A DNA stretch of 64,000 nt, taken from assembly GCA_022432975.1 (NCBI GenBank), contig CM039502.1, positions 26,520,996 through 26,584,995 on the forward strand, written 5' to 3'. Of the stretch, positions 10,965 to 25,200 are shown piece by piece. Under the pieces are notes generated by a model that searched no databases, was not told the origin of the DNA, and saw only the letters and a list, made by a program, of their open reading frames with translations. The position numbers were made by a program, and so were the translations under genes. The DNA comes from Begonia masoniana. Taxonomy: Eukaryota > Streptophyta > Magnoliopsida > Cucurbitales > Begoniaceae. How positions within the stretch are numbered: position 1 is the first letter of the stretch; every line of letters begins with the position of its first letter.

Positions 10965-13558
10965 TGTAACGCCCCGAACCCGCCCCGGGCCCGGTGCGTT
11001 ACGTTGCAAACAAATCCCGTGTTTAAACGACGTTTAAAACAATTTTCGTAAATTTTTCGAATCAGTTTTCGGTTTTTTTCGAACCCTCGATTTTTGTTGG
11101 AAAACGTGCCAAAATATGATTTAAAATATATCTGAAAAATATTGGGTCAAAATATTCTAGGAGTCAGAAAAAAACAAAAAAAAACAAAAATTTGCCTCAA
11201 AGGGCCGCTGGGCGCGCGCTGGGCGCCGCGCGCGCCCCAGCCTTGCCACTGCGACCGATCGCGGCCCAAAGCCCGATCGATCGGGCCTTCTCGGGTTTTC
11301 TTCACTCAAAAACATCCCGACCGTGACCGATCGTGCCCCTTGCCCGACCAATCGGGCCGGCTCGGGTTTTTCACAACCGAAAACACTCAAAAATACCCAT
11401 TTTGACCTTTTCCCGCTTTCCTACACTTTTATACACTTTTCTACAATCCCGACACCTCCAAAAATCACGAAACTTTAACCACGTCATTCTGACACCCATA
11501 AGTTCATGTTCCATAAATTTCTTGAAAAACCGACTTAAAACAATTAACAAAAACAAATAGAGAACTCAATCCGACATTATGGGTTTGAAAACCAAAAAAA
11601 TCGACAATATCATGGCTAAATTTTTGAAATCCAAAACCTGAAAAGACAATACCTTTAAAACACGATTTAACCCACCAAATGACCAGATCAATCCAACTAC
11701 ACACATCAAACAAAATTTAACCAAATGACTCTGAGATCCAATCCCGGCCACAACATGCACATTTCACCACAATTATCACACACCAAAATAACTATACACT
11801 TCAACTCAAAATACTCAAAACATGACCAATCTAGCAACACCCAAACATTTCCAAATCCACTCCTAATAACTCAAAGTTTTCAAAACATGGACTACCACAA
11901 ACCCCTGCCGAGAACTAGGTCGAAGCGCCCCGACAAATGGCCTACACCGGCGAGCCCCGTGGATCTCCAACTGCCTCCTAATCATGATCATCTCTCTCGA
12001 TCTCACCTGAGAACGCTCCGTCACCTACACCACAGAACACACACACATAAGCTTACGCTTAGCAAGTAATGAATGACGAATGTAAACAAGCACAATGCAC
12101 ACTACAATCACACCAAACACAAGCACCAACCAACAAACAATTTCACACACAATTTTCCCGCACCGAAGTGCCTTAGTTGCCCGCACCGAAGTGCCTTATT
12201 TGCCCGCACCGAAGTGCCTTAGTTGCCCGCACCGAAGTGCCTTATTTGCCCGCACCGAAGTGCCTTATTTGCCCGCACCGAAGTGCCTTATTTGCCCGCA
12301 CCGAAGTACCTTATTTGCCCGCACCGAAGTGCCTTAGTTGCCCGCACCGAAGTGCCTTATTTGCCCGCACCGAAGTGCCTTAGTTGCCCGCACCGAAGTG
12401 CCTTAACATTCACACACACACCACAACTCGACTAAACTCAATGCAAAGCAATAACACAATGCAATATGGAGCGAAACGATAATTAATAGCCCTACCGTCC
12501 TGTGGTGTAGGCCCGAAGGCGAAAGAAAGCACCCACTACTTACCTGGTTGCTCGATACGTTCACTTCGTCCAACTAAATCACACGTTCGATCACCTAACA
12601 AATAACAAAAATTCACTTAATAACAAACTAAATAAATTATAACGATTTTTGCTAACTAAACTAATCACACATTTAACCTAAACCCACAACTTAACTCCAA
12701 CCCCGATTTTGACACCAAAATTGACCGTCCAACTTCAAACGGTCATAACTTTCTCGTTTTTCAACGGATTTCGACGTGCCACCCCAACTCGGAAACCTCT
12801 ACACGTCTACTATCCATTGCATCACTCAAATTAACCAAATAAATACTTTGGCCAGCCCGAAATTCCCAAAGACAGAATCGGCCCTAAAGCGTTCTTAAAC
12901 CGTTTTTGTGTAACACTCTTTCAATCTTCCATCTAACCCCTCTAACAATCTAAATCACTCCATTCAACAACTAAACTACCAAAATAGGAAAGAAATCTAA
13001 CATCTAAACTCAATTTTTCGGAATCCCTAACCTAGGGTTTCCTAAATTTCACCAAACTCAACCAAAATACATAAAAACACTTCTAAACTCCATCTAAATG
13101 TGCACAAACCAAAACCCAAGAGAAATTACCTTGAAAAGTCTTCAATAGATGAAGAAAGGATGGAAGGGGATCGATCGCTATGGAGGAGAAGGAGAGAAGC
13201 TCGATGAAGATGAAGAAAAAGAAATGAAAACCTAACTTTAAACCATAACTTTCATTTACTTTTAACTTTCCTCCATTTAACTTTTTAAAATTACAAATCT
13301 ACCACACCTTTTCTTCCTTCAAAAGCCAACGTGAAAGCCACTTCAAAATTCATCACTTTACATTCAATTTAATGCATACAAATTCCTTTGCATTTCATTG
13401 GTTCATAGGTTTGACTTTTCAAACCCTTTGGTTTGAATTTCAACTCTTTTTCTTCTCTCTTTTCTCCTCAATGCATAACATCAAACTTATATAATTAAAC
13501 TCTCCTAACACGTCAAATTGTAGGCGACGCACGTAATAGAAAATTCTCGGGTGTTACA
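10965..13558 (-). mobile_element. Element B 5' LTR
   Basis: The 2594-bp LTR next to the primer site holds eleven 23-bp repeat units at 12153-12406. It differs from the 3' LTR by scattered substitutions, a shorter GC-rich patch near 11210-11250 and one extra repeat unit. Confidence 0.95.
12153..12406. repeat. 23-bp minisatellite in element B 5' LTR, 11 units
   Basis: Same unit as at 4903-5131, with one more copy. The two LTRs were identical at insertion, so the difference arose afterwards, probably by slippage or unequal exchange. Confidence 0.9.
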
Positions 13559-13563
13559 GATCT

Positions 13564-14811
13564 AATGACTTGTCTCTTTTTGCAGGTTTGGATCACATCA
13601 TGGAATTCACTTGGGAGCCAACATCAGAGGATGTGGAGAAGCCTTGCCATGTCATTCATTGGAGCATTCGCACGGAGCTTGCTGATAGCCCTATGGGAAT
13701 TTGTCTTCCCGGGCCTTAATTTGTAATTTTTAATTTTAAAACTCATTGGCATACATTCGCCTTTATTGTAAGGATTTTATAATTGCATTTCATGCATTAG
13801 ATTGTGTGGTTAGGACTAGATGTTGGTGGTGGATTTGGGTTGGAGGAAGTTCAACAAAATATTCAAAGGAGAATGCCCTACAATAAATGGAGCCCAATGG
13901 AAGCCTTGGCCCAAAGAAGAGCTCACAAAAAAAGGTATAATTTTGCAAGTACAAGAGTTAGTGGCAACATAGATTGATGATGTGGCAAGATTCCCTCCAT
14001 TGATCCATTTAGGCATGGCATTCATCTCCTCCCTAAGATGTGTGCTTGTTTGCCTTGATCTTGGCCATCCATCCTTTTTCATCCAAGGGCCACCATTCAT
14101 TCATCCTTATAGAAACCCTAATCATCCACCCTAGGATTTTCTATTTAAACATAGGATTGGTGTTTGTAAACAACTTTTGGCAAATCAATATACTACTATT
14201 TCCCTAAATCTCCCAAATTCCTTTGGTGATTTTTCCTTGGTTCTTTGAACCAAGAGGAGTTAGCCTCCATTGGTAACCTAGCTTGGGTTGCTAGGTTAGC
14301 TCTTATTCATTCCCTTACCATCTCCATTGGGAGTTGGATCGAGGAAGAAAATCCCGGCCTACGGTGGTCGTTTTCCTCCCGGAAAACGTTTATCCTTGAG
14401 CCTAACCCGTAAGATCGCTCCAAGGAACCTCCAAGGGTATTTTCTTTATTTTATTTGCTATCACATTCACACAATATCAATCTTTATTTTCGGCTCCACC
14501 AATCACACACCCTCACTTTTTATTTTATGTCATTTTATTTCCTTTTTGCATTGCATTTGATATCTCATCCATAACATTTCTTCCCCATCTCTTTCCTTCT
14601 ACTTTTTTTCTTTATATTTCACATCCTCACACATCATATAATATTCGGCCCTAGCATTATTAATCTATTGTTTATTTTCTTGCTTTATTTATTATTTTTT
14701 TTTTGTAATTTCTTCCTTTTATTCATCATCTTTACACGAACACACAACCGAGCACTTATCTTGACTATTTGTGGGTTGTACACGGGCCCTTTTCTAGGGG
14801 ACCCCGTGTCA
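13564..14811 (+). mobile_element. Element A 5' LTR, right fragment
   Basis: Resumes the A LTR after element B and ends at GTGTCA (14811), 2 nt before the primer site. It is highly similar to 25668-26916. Confidence 0.93.
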
Positions 14812-14813
14812 AG

Positions 14814-14826
14814 TGGTATCAGAGCC
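14814..14826 (+). other. Element A primer binding site
   Basis: TGGTATCAGAGCC is complementary to the 3' end of initiator tRNA-Met and sits 2 nt after the LTR end. Confidence 0.93.
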
Positions 14827-15849
14827 ACAAAGCTTCCCAATGTGTTTTAGTTGCATTTGGCTTTAGCCAAAATATAGCACAAAACTGGGATAGCGGTTCT
14901 TTTAAATTTCCGCATTAATTTCTATATATATTTGTGCTAACTTTGAGTTAACTTGTGCTAATCTAACTTTTACTATTGTTGCCATTAATATTACTATCTA
15001 ATGCTTATTTAAATGTGGAAAAATATGGTGGACAATTCTACAAAAGACGCACAAGGTAAAGCTTACAAAATCTCTTAGTTTCATCTCCTTAGTTCTCGGT
15101 TTCTCTTCATTTTATTGCCACGGTTTTCCCCTTTATATTTGCTTTATTTTGAATCATTATCTTCATCTAAATCTAAGCCAAAACTTTGCTGAAAATATTG
15201 TGGAAAAGCAAGCATGAAATCGGCCTAAAGAAAAATTGCAAACCGGTTTATTGTTGGTTGAATAGTCTTCATGTTTTTGCTTCTTCTTATCCTCGGTTTA
15301 TTGCATCTTTGGCCTCGGTTTCTTTAGCATTCTTTATTATCATTTATCTCATGTTGTAGCATCTAAATATTGTCCAATATATATATAAATTTTTTGGAAA
15401 TTTTGGTGCTTCAATTCGGCTTAGAACTATTGCTATCAAAAATAGGATTATTGTTGAAATTATCACATCGATTTTGTGCCTTTTGTTAAGCTCGAAATTT
15501 GTCTATCATTTTTCTAAATGTTGCTCATGTTTAGCTCATAAAATTGCTTAATATATGCTGTTAAGTGAATGCACAAAATTGGCTAGCAAGATTGTGGCAA
15601 AAACATGAATTAATTTAGCAAATTAGAGCTAGACATTACATTCAAAATTCTGCTATATTCGGATTGAAATTTCAGCATGCTATCTTGAGTTGTTTAATTA
15701 ATTAGCATGACCCCTATTTTCATTTTGTCTTAACTAAGATTATTCCTTAGAGCCTAAAATTTCCTAAGACATTAAGAAGATAAGCATCTCACTAATTTAG
15801 GAATATTAATTTAGACAAGAATTCAAACTTAAAATTAAAACACTTAACT
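14827..15849 (+). other. Element A untranslated leader
   Basis: About 1 kb of AT-rich sequence between primer site and gag start. No long ORF or repeat is visible. It probably holds the packaging and dimerisation signals, by analogy with other LTR elements. Confidence 0.6.
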
Positions 15850-17689
15850 ATGACTAATCGAAGCGGAATTAATCGTGACACACCACACCTTGAATCGAAT
15901 CGAACTAGGGATACTCCCTCACTCGAAAGCACACGTCACGAAGGGGAGACTAGCTCTCAAGGAGGCATGCAAGGACAAATTGATGCCTTAACAAACATAG
16001 TTAATAGCCTCGCCCAACAAGTCCAAACAATGCTGAACAACCCTCCTCGCAGAGAATTCCATGAACGTGTCCCTTCTCAAGAGACCTCCTGTAACACCCC
16101 TAATACTGTACCCATTTACCCGTATAAATTTTTCATTTTATTTCTACACTTTAAGCGGAAATCAATTCGGAATTAAAGTCAACGTTGTGAACCACTTAAA
16201 ACAAAATCATTTATAACTTAAAACTATTTAAAAACAATTAATAAAAATAATTAAAACATTTATCAAAGCTGGGAGGGCAAAACCGGAAAGCAGAGGAAAA
16301 ACGAAGCGGCGACTAATCGCTGCAGGCGCTGCGCAATGCAGCGCCCGATCGCTGCCTTGTGCAGCGACCAGTCGCTGCACATTGCAGCGACCAATTCCCT
16401 CTCTAGAATCCGAGATTCCAGAGAGCAATCCAATAATCCAGAAACATTCTTCCCTTCATTTTCATCCCGAAACTTATCTCATTTTCATGTCATCAATCAA
16501 CGAATTTAAACATCCTAAACATACGTTAAACTTTCGTAAAAACGAACTGCATGGATACGTTTAAAAGTTGTCTAATCCTCCTGTTTCAAATTCCAAGCAG
16601 TTCCAGTAAAAACTATAAAAACACGAATTATAAACAGATTTCCAAAAACGTTTAAAACATCAAATATGAACCTAACATCTAACCATATCCAAACATCCTA
16701 ACATGTCCGTCTATACATACGTATCATCCATTAATGTAACGCCCCTGAACCCGCCCTGGCTCGGAGCGCTACTTTGCTCACTAATCCCACGTTAAAGCTT
16801 AATTTAAAATAACATTGACATAGCTGTCTAGACTTCCTAATTTCCCTAAATCCTAACCTTGAAGCACCACGGCGTACTTCCCGAAAATTTCGGCAAAGTA
16901 ACGCCTGAAAATAGCGCCTCCAAAATGCTAAGTACCTGCACACAGCCCAATCTCAACCAAATCCAGAATACCTATACTCAACTATCCAACATACGAAATG
17001 AGAAATCTCCAAATAGCAGTAAAGAAGGAAATTAAAGAGGGAAACTAAAATACAAACATTCCTAAGTGGAGAAAGTCCACAGTACAGGGCGACACATCAC
17101 CCTTAACTATGATTATACACACCAAATACAAATAACTATGCAATAACTCTAACACCAAATAGACAACTCTACAAACCACCAAAATAATTGTAAATTATAC
17201 ACGACCCCAAAATACTGTTCCACCCACGTCTTTCCGAAGACCATGGTCGAGACGCCCCGACAACTGCCCGCACCGGCACGCCCCGTGCATCTCCGACTGC
17301 TCCCAAGTCCTGGCTGACTCACATAGCTCACCTGTACCCGCGTCGTTACCTACACCACAGAACACACACACACGTAAGCTTACGCTTAGCAAGTAGGGAG
17401 TAACAAATAATAACAAGAAGAATGCACACACTACCCTACTCTAACACAACAACACAACACCCCTCGACCCAACAACTCAACACCACCCAATGCAACTCAA
17501 CAAACTGACTCAACATAACACGACAACACACAGTGCAATCAACCTAACACATGCAGTTTCTATCACTCAGTTGTGCTTATTTGCTGTTCGTTGCTTTACT
17601 CTTGCTTTAATCTTTCTTAAGCTGTGTGGAACGAGTTGGCACACATCCCATAACCGTCTAGGATGGCCACACTCGAACCACCATCCTTC

Positions 17690-17990
17690 ATAGAGTACCC
17701 CTCGGGGTGCTACTACCAGCAACCTCATCCCGACAAGGCACACTATTCAGGATTATATGTCTTAGCCAACCGTCTCTTATAGAGTACCCCTCGGGGTGCT
17801 ACTACCAGCAACCTCATCCCGACAAGGCACCTATTCGAGATGCAATACAAGTTTTAACAGGCCCTCTCTCATAGGGTACCCCTCGGGGTGCCACTGCAAG
17901 CACCTCATCCCGACAAGGCACACTATTTGAGATCTCAAGTTCCCTTCGGGGTGCCACTGCAAGCACTGTATCCCGACAAGGAACATTATT
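17690..17990. repeat. Imperfect tandem repeats centred on CCCCTCGGGGTG
   Basis: Four degenerate units each carry a CCCCTCGGGG- or CCTTCGGGG-type palindrome followed by CATCCCGACAAGG or a close variant (near 17700, 17785, 17878 and 17945). They lie inside S2. Confidence 0.8.
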
Positions 17991-19197
17991 ATCTGATTAC
18001 GTTCACCCTCACAATGCCAACTATGCCAATGCTCGCACCTAGCGTGATATACAATGATGCATGCTTCAAATATGCCATACCGAACAAAACGACCAACACA
18101 ACGCCAAATGAAACAACCAACACAACGCCAAATGAAACAACCAACACAACCACAACCATGCTTGACCGACAAAGAAGACAACCAAACATCAACAACAAAT
18201 AACCAACAAGGAAGACGGCCAAACAACAAACAAATAAATCCTACCGTTCCGTGGTGTAGGCCCGAAGGCAAAACAAACGTCCTCTACTTACCTGAACTCT
18301 GGCACCGCACTTACTCGCTTTGGCTATGTACATTTGCCCACTCGGTAACCTATCACATTCACAAAATTCACTTGAGCATCACTATTCACTTCAAAGAATA
18401 TTTAAACTAACTCTAATTACAATTAATCACACTTCATTCAAATTAAGCCTATTTTCACCAATTAACTCTCAAAATACTATTTCTAGCCTAATCCAATTAA
18501 AACCTAACTAAATGGGCCACTAATTTGGGTTCGGTAAAAACCGACCCGAAACTTCAAACGCGTGTAACTTTTACGTCGGTTATCAGAATCGAACGATTCC
18601 AGCGGCCACGTACTCCTCTAATAACCTATTTTAACCAGTCAAAAGGAATTTCAAAACAAATAACCCTAGCTAGGTCAATTAACAGAAAACCCGAACTGCC
18701 CCTTAACCGGAAATTTCACCATTTCCGATTTTCCATCAAATTCCACTCATTTTCTCACCAATCAACCACTTATACGCTCAATTAACCTAAACTAACACAA
18801 ATTAGGGTTTCCAAATCCAGAAACCCGAAATGCCCAATTCGGGCTTGCTGGATTTTTGCCAAATCCGAGCTTCCCGATGCTCGGCAATCTTTGCCGGCAT
18901 TAAGCTCGGCAAGATGACGCCGAGAACATCCAAAAACGGCTGGCGATCGGAGCCCTAGCAGCTCGGCGATCCCCGGCCTAAAATCGAACCGAAACAGGGC
19001 ACAGAGAATCGAACATACCGTGCGGTTTTGTGCGCGGAAACGGGCCGAAAATGGCAGCCCTGGCTGCGCCGCCGACGTTTGGCTGGAGTCGCCGGTGGTT
19101 TGAACGGCGATCGTCGCTCGCGTCCCTCCTTCGCCGCTCGGGTGCTCAGGTTCGAGCTCGAACAGATAGCTTCGGCTATCTGTTTGTTGTCTTTTTT

Positions 19198-19200
<3 letters not shown>

Positions 19201-19232
<32 letters not shown>

Positions 19233-19234
19233 CA
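19201..19234. repeat. TA/TAA microsatellite
   Basis: A short TA run continues into about nine TAA units inside S2. It accounts for the poly-Asn stretch in the overlapping spurious ORF. Confidence 0.9.
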
Positions 19235-22200
19235 TTAAAACTAACATTAATAACAATAATACCATTTTGCCCTTCCAAAATTCCGTTAAATCCCGTCCTT
19301 AATTTATAAATTTCGTAAATTGACTCTCATCCCGTACCCAGCTTAATTTACTCCAATTAATAAACCAATTAGTTTAACCAACTTACTCACTTTTCTTTTA
19401 ATTAAATAAAAACAACTATTTATTAAATAACTACCTTATCCATTTATTCTCTCAAATTTCCTTTAAAAAAAAACCTGGGTGTTACAATTAAATCCCCCAA
19501 AATACTTACACAGACATCCCCACGGGTCAAAACGCGCCGACTGCTCAGCACACTCCCATGGGCCATTCTCCGTCAACTGCCTCATACGTCCGGAGGAAGA
19601 ACGTCGTCCTCACCTGGCTCAATGTCACCTATAACATCACCTACACCATACAGACACCTATGAGCTAACAGGCTCAGTAAATTCTACGTAAATGCAGATG
19701 CGTGCTGTGCATATGGAGTTCAGAAATCATGCATAACAGAGCGTCGCAGACAGTATATCACCGAGATCTCATCCCCCTAACTGAAGGGGGCCCATCCAGC
19801 GGTCGGACTACCCCATGCGGTTAGAGGAGGGGGGTACACGCTTACAACACGTACAGTCGTGCCTGAGCCCCACCTCGCGTGACCAGATAACAGATTACGT
19901 TCATTAATTACAGTACATGAGATGTGGTATCGGCCAGACCCTTAATCGGCCCGCACGATAGATCAAGAGCCCCCAATTTCTGGGCCACATGGTTTTCAGA
20001 AAACATTGTGCAGTGCAGAAATTCGTTTTCATGCCAAGTTAAAATACGTGATGCATGAACAGTTCAATATAACAGTAAACAAACAAGCATGCGTACCATC
20101 AAGACTGTAAATGAAATAACCTACAAAACGTTTAAACCTAACTACCCAACCAAAGCAATTAAGACAATTCATCCTTTAAGATCCTCGACGCTAAATCGAA
20201 GTACAGTGTAGACCAATCGGTCAGAGTAAGTCACGAGAACTTACCTTGAGCGCGCTGAATCTCAAGCTTCGTCCACGGGAGTCGTGTGTCTGAGGCAAAA
20301 CACGATATTTGTCGTTAAAGCCAATTCAAGCTATTGACGTCCAAATTACAAACCTTAACTAAAGAATCTTTCCTAAATTCTTAACTTAGCTAACCGAAGC
20401 GTTTATAACGTCAATTAATGCTCGATAATCCAAAACTTCAATTAACGAGTTTTTCTTCAAAAACCCGAAAATCTCTAACTTTTTAACATTTTCACAAATT
20501 GATTTAACTTCGTCCAATAACGTCAAATACGTTCAATATATACTTTATTACAGCTAACCTATTAATTACGAACCCTAAATCTCGATTTCTAATAAAACCC
20601 TAACAAAACCCTAACTTTAAAACGATCCGAGAATTGAAAACTAACGCTATAGAATCATAGATCCATACCTAGGATTGCGATTGGAGGAGAAATCACGAGA
20701 ACGGAGGAGAAACGGAGTAGAACGAAGGTCGGATCGTTGAGGAATCGTCGGCGGCCGAGAGAGAAAATAGCTCTCTGTCGATTTCGTGAAACAGAGAAGG
20801 AAAAGAAGTGAGGGAGAAGAAAGAAAAGTTGCTTTTTAATATAATTTGGTTTGACAAATTACCAAAATGCCCTTAGCTCTTATTTCTATTTTGTTTTGTC
20901 CTTCGGTTCGTTAATCGTCCAACTATTCGGAGTCATCAAACTTCCTTATTTCACCAACAAGTCAAACTTACTATTTGGGATTTAATAAAACTGTCCGTTC
21001 GCAATTTGGACCTCGTTTGCTATTTTTACGAGAACATCTTTTACATTACGAGAATTGTATTTACTCGGAATGTAACGTTTAATCTCCGAAAATTCCCATA
21101 ATTTTCTTAAAATTCCTATTAATCGTTAGGATCGTAAAGACGCTTTCTTTTCGTAAAACGGACCTAATTTGACATATTTACTAAAAATGCCGTTATATAA
21201 TAAAACATGAATATAATATATTAAATCAAAAATCCGTACAAGCCGGATATTACACCTCCTCTAGGATTATTCCCGAACGCCCTAGGCGTAGAGCACCTTT
21301 TCAAACACCCATAGAGGAAGAGGAATGGGCTGAACCCCAAAGAAGAAGACCACGTCCTTTTAATTCGGAGGATGATATTTGGACGGAAGATGATGAGGAG
21401 TACCGACCTAATCGTCGTAGGGACAACGACGACCTCCGTAATGTCAAGATGACAATTCCCCCTTTCAATGGGACATGTGATGGAAACACGTATCTTGATT
21501 GGATTGATAAGGTAGAGAGAATCTTTGAGTGTCATGACTATTCCGAGCGAGTTAAAATTCAACTCGCCTCTCTTGAATTAACGGGCCACGCCGCATTATG
21601 GTGGTCCAACCTTAAAACCCAAAGGATGCGTACACTAGGATACCCCGTCTCAACGTGGAATTCCATGAAAGAGGAAATGCACAAAAGGTTCGTTCCCCGA
21701 CACTACAAGCACGAACTCTTCCACCAACTTCACAACCTTAGACAAAATTCCCTCTCTGTCGATGAGTATATCACGGAATTCGAGACTCTCAATATGCGTT
21801 GTGCTATTGATGAACCCCAAGAGCAACTCATTGCGAGATTCATTCAAGGTCTTAACCGCGATATTGGAGACACGGTTGAAGTACAACAATTGCAAACCAT
21901 GGACATGGTCATTCAACTCGCCCTCACGGTGCAAAGGCAACTCAAAAGAAAGCGTAAAACCAATTTTCCAACTAAATTTCCACCTAGGCATTTGGAACAA
22001 GACAAGCCTAAACCACCATGGAAAAATGAAAAGAAAAGGCCGGTTAACCGTAATTGGCCACCCAAAGCCCCCTTCAACCCAAACAAGCCCCTTCCTACGG
22101 ATAAAAATCAAGCGATCACCCCTAAAGGACAAAGGGCCCGTGATATCCAATGCTACAAGTGTTTAGGCAATGGACATTACGCGAATGAATGTTCGAACCG

Positions 22201-25200
22201 TCGAGTGATGGTTATAAAGGAATCGACCGGAGAATGGGAAAGTGAGAACGATGAAGGTCAATACCTCGATAAGGAAGTAGGAGAAGAGGTAAATGACGAG
22301 AGCGAGCACGATTCGGATGAGTGTGCTGCTCAAGATGGACCACTTTTAATGGTGATTAGAAGATCCCTTGTCTCTAAAAATGTTGAGGAGGACTGCCAAC
22401 GCGAAAACATTTTTCAAAGTAGATGTGCAGTCAAAGATAAAGTATGTTCGGTGATTATAGATAGTGGAAGTTGCGTTAACGTAGCTTCCCAAGATATGGT
22501 TAGCAAGCTTGGATTGGAGTCGACAAACCACCCTAAACCATATAAGTTGAGATGGTTGGCTGATAGGGATGACATTAAGGTGACCAAACAAGTAACCATC
22601 AATTTTACTATTGAAAAATATAAGGATTCGGTTACTTGCAATGTCGTGCCGATGAAAGCAAGTCATCTTCTATTAGGACGACCATAGCTCTACGACCGTA
22701 GGGTACATTATGATGGTTACCTCAACAACTATAGTTTGAAATTCGGCGGTAGAAATATCAAATTACTTCCTATGACCCCTGAACAAATTGCTCATGATGA
22801 TGCGCTTAGGAAGGAGGAAAATATTAAAGAAAATCTTTTGTTGACCAAAAAGGGATTAAGAGCTGCAGTGACTAAGGGAAAAACGGTGATTCTTGTTTTA
22901 TTTAGAGACCGTATTATGAAACTTGGAGAGATACCCTTATCGATCCAAAATCTACTTAAGACTTATCAAGATGTTTTTCCTGAAGAACTACCCTCTGGAC
23001 TACCACCGATTAGAGGAATAGAACATCAAATCGACCTCCAACTCGGTGCTATGTTACCAAATCGACCGGCCTATAGGATGAGGCCTGAAGAAGCGAAGGA
23101 ATTACAAGATCAAGTCCAAGAGTTATTAGGGAGAGGTTACATTCGGGAGTCGATGAGCCCATGTGCTGTACCCTACTTTGTTGGTACCTAAGAAAAATGG
23201 CTCTATGCAAATGTGTGTTGATAGTCGGGCTATCAACCAAATTACAATTAAATATAGATATCATATCCCTCGACTCGAAGATATGTTGGACGAATTGAGC
23301 GGAGCATCAATTTTCTCAAAAGTAGACTTGAAGAGCGGTTATCACCAAATACGGATGAAAGAGGGTGATGAATGGAAGACCGCCTTCAAAACAAAGTACG
23401 GATTGTTTGAGTGGATGGTTATGCCATTCGGTCTTACAAATGCCCCGAGCACCTTCATGCGGTTAATGCATCATGTTCTTAAGGACTTCCTTGGGAAATT
23501 TGTTGTCGTATATTTCGATGACATCTTGGTGTATAGTCGCGATCTTCCACAACATGTCAACCATCTCGGAATGTTATTTCAAACTCTCCGTCGCACTAAA
23601 TTATTTGGAAATTTGAGTAAGTGCTCCTTTGGATAAGAAAAGGTTTACTTTTTGGGCTTTATAATTTCGAATGATGGCTTAGAAGCGGACGAAGATAAGG
23701 TTAAAGCCATCAAGGAGTGGCCCACTCCTAATAGCATCACTGAAGTCCGTAGCTTTCACGGATTAGCCTCTTTTTATAGGAGGTTCATTAAAGACTTCAG
23801 TTCCTTAGTTGCTCCTATTACGGATCTCACCAAGAAAGGAGTAGACTTTAATTGGTCATCCGCTTGCCAAAGTAGCTTCGACTTGATCAAAGAAAAACTT
23901 TGTCAATCACCAGTTTGGGCACTTCCCGATTTCAATAATGTATTTGAGATCAAGAGTGATGCCTCCGGTATTGGCATTGGGGCTGTTTTAATGCAAGATG
24001 GCAAACCTCGTGCTTATTTTAGTGAGAAATTAAAATGAGCTACTTTGAACTATTCGACCTATGATAAGAAGTTCTATGCTGTAACTAAAGCTCTAGAACA
24101 TTGGCAACATTATCTACTTTCAAAAGAGTTTGTGATTCATTCTGACCATCAATCTCTCAAGCACATTAAGAGCCAACACAAACTCAACAAGCGTCACGCA
24201 AAATGGGTGTAATTTTTAGAAAGATTCCCCTACATTTTAAAATATTTGAAAGGGTCTGATAATACCGTTGCCGATGCTCTCGCTCGAAGACGTATCCTCT
24301 TAACGGAATTGAGTATTAGATTTTTTGGATTTGAATGGATCAAAACTTTGTATGCACCCGATAAAGATTTTGGGTTGCCTTATCAAGTTTATCAAAATAA
24401 GGCTGAAGGAGGATATAGTCTTGTAGATGGATTTCTATTAAGGAATGGAAAATTGTGTATTCCTAATTGCAGTCTAAGACAATGCCTTATTAAAGAAGCT
24501 CATTGAGGAGGATTGTCTGGGCATTTTGGAGAAAAAAGACCCTAGAACAATTGAAGGAAAAATTTTATTGGCCTCACATGATGAAAGACGTGCACCACTA
24601 TGTTGAAAGGTGCATTGTTTGTAAAAGGGCCAAAAGCAAAGTTCTACCCCACGGACTTTACCTTCCCTTACCAGTCCCTACACATCCTTGGGTAGAAATT
24701 AGTATGGATTTTGTTTTGGAGTTACCACGAATGGGACGCAATAAAGATTCTATTCTCGTGGTTGTTGATAGATTCTCCAAAATGGCGCATTTTATCGCCT
24801 GCAACAAGACCGACGACTCTGCTGCTATAGCCGACCTATTCTTCAAGGAAATAGTCCGACTCCATGGAGTACCTCAATCTATTGTGTCCGATCGTGATAC
24901 CAAATTCTTGAGTACTTTTTGGAAGACTTTATGGAAGAAATTGGGGACTGGATTATGTTTTAGTACATCTTTCCATCCCCAAACGGACGGCCAAACGAAA
25001 GTGGTCAATAGGACTTTGGGAACCCTTCTCCGAAGTGTCATAGGTAAGACTCTAACCAATTGGGACATAGTACTACCCCAAGTTGAATTCGGTTACAACC
25101 GAAGCATTCATTCCACCACTCAGCAAACGGCCTTTGAGGTAGTCTATGGTTTTAATCCGAATACATCCCTGACACTTATTCCTATTCCAACTCAGGACCT

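Larger units (their letters stand above)
3683..13558 (-). mobile_element. Element B: chromodomain Ty3/gypsy (Tekay/Del-like), nearly intact
   Basis: A 9.9-kb element on the minus strand with two highly similar LTRs (3683-6283 and 10965-13558), each running TGTAACGCC to GTGTTACA on the plus strand. GATCT is duplicated on both sides (3678-3682, 13559-13563). The primer site TGGTATCAGAGC is at 10960-10949 (minus), 4 nt inside the 5' LTR, and a purine tract lies at about 6284-6299. It encodes gag with zinc knuckles, protease, reverse transcriptase, RNase H, integrase and a C-terminal chromodomain, the Tekay/Del arrangement. One frameshift and one stop interrupt RNase H. It sits in the 5' LTR of element A, so it is younger than A. 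Confidence 0.95.
16735..19486. mobile_element. S2: solo LTR inside S1
   Basis: A 2752-bp LTR running TGTAACGCCCCTGAACCC to GGGTGTTACA, with ATTAA at 16730-16734 and 19487-19491. It shares blocks with the element B LTR, such as the CACCACAGAACACACACAC region near 17350, so it is a distant relative. It contains imperfect 40-90-bp repeats around a CCCCTCGGGGTG palindrome (17695-17990), a 24-bp repeat near 18065-18150 and a TAA microsatellite. No gag-pol is present. Confidence 0.92.
16090..21254 (-). mobile_element. S1: solo LTR inside element A gag, itself split by S2
   Basis: Runs TGTAACACCCC to GGATATTACA with CCTCC duplicated at 16085-16089 and 21255-21259. Without S2 its own length is about 2.4 kb. 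No internal retroelement genes lie between the ends apart from S2, so it is a solo LTR left by recombination between two LTRs. It belongs to the family of the LTR at 1-2139, in opposite orientation; the TATA-like AT-rich end near 21200 suggests that transcription would run on the minus strand. Confidence 0.93.

Noticed and set aside
14814..14827. tRNA gene at TGGTATCAGAGCC sites
   Set aside because: Only the 3' acceptor complement is present; these are retrotransposon primer sites.
17831..18271. Antisense ORFs with WRCVGCF-type repeats
   Set aside because: They are created by the 24-bp repeat inside S2; no gene evidence.
19028..19309. ORF with poly-Asn as a gene
   Set aside because: It lies within solo LTR S2 and reads through a TAA microsatellite.
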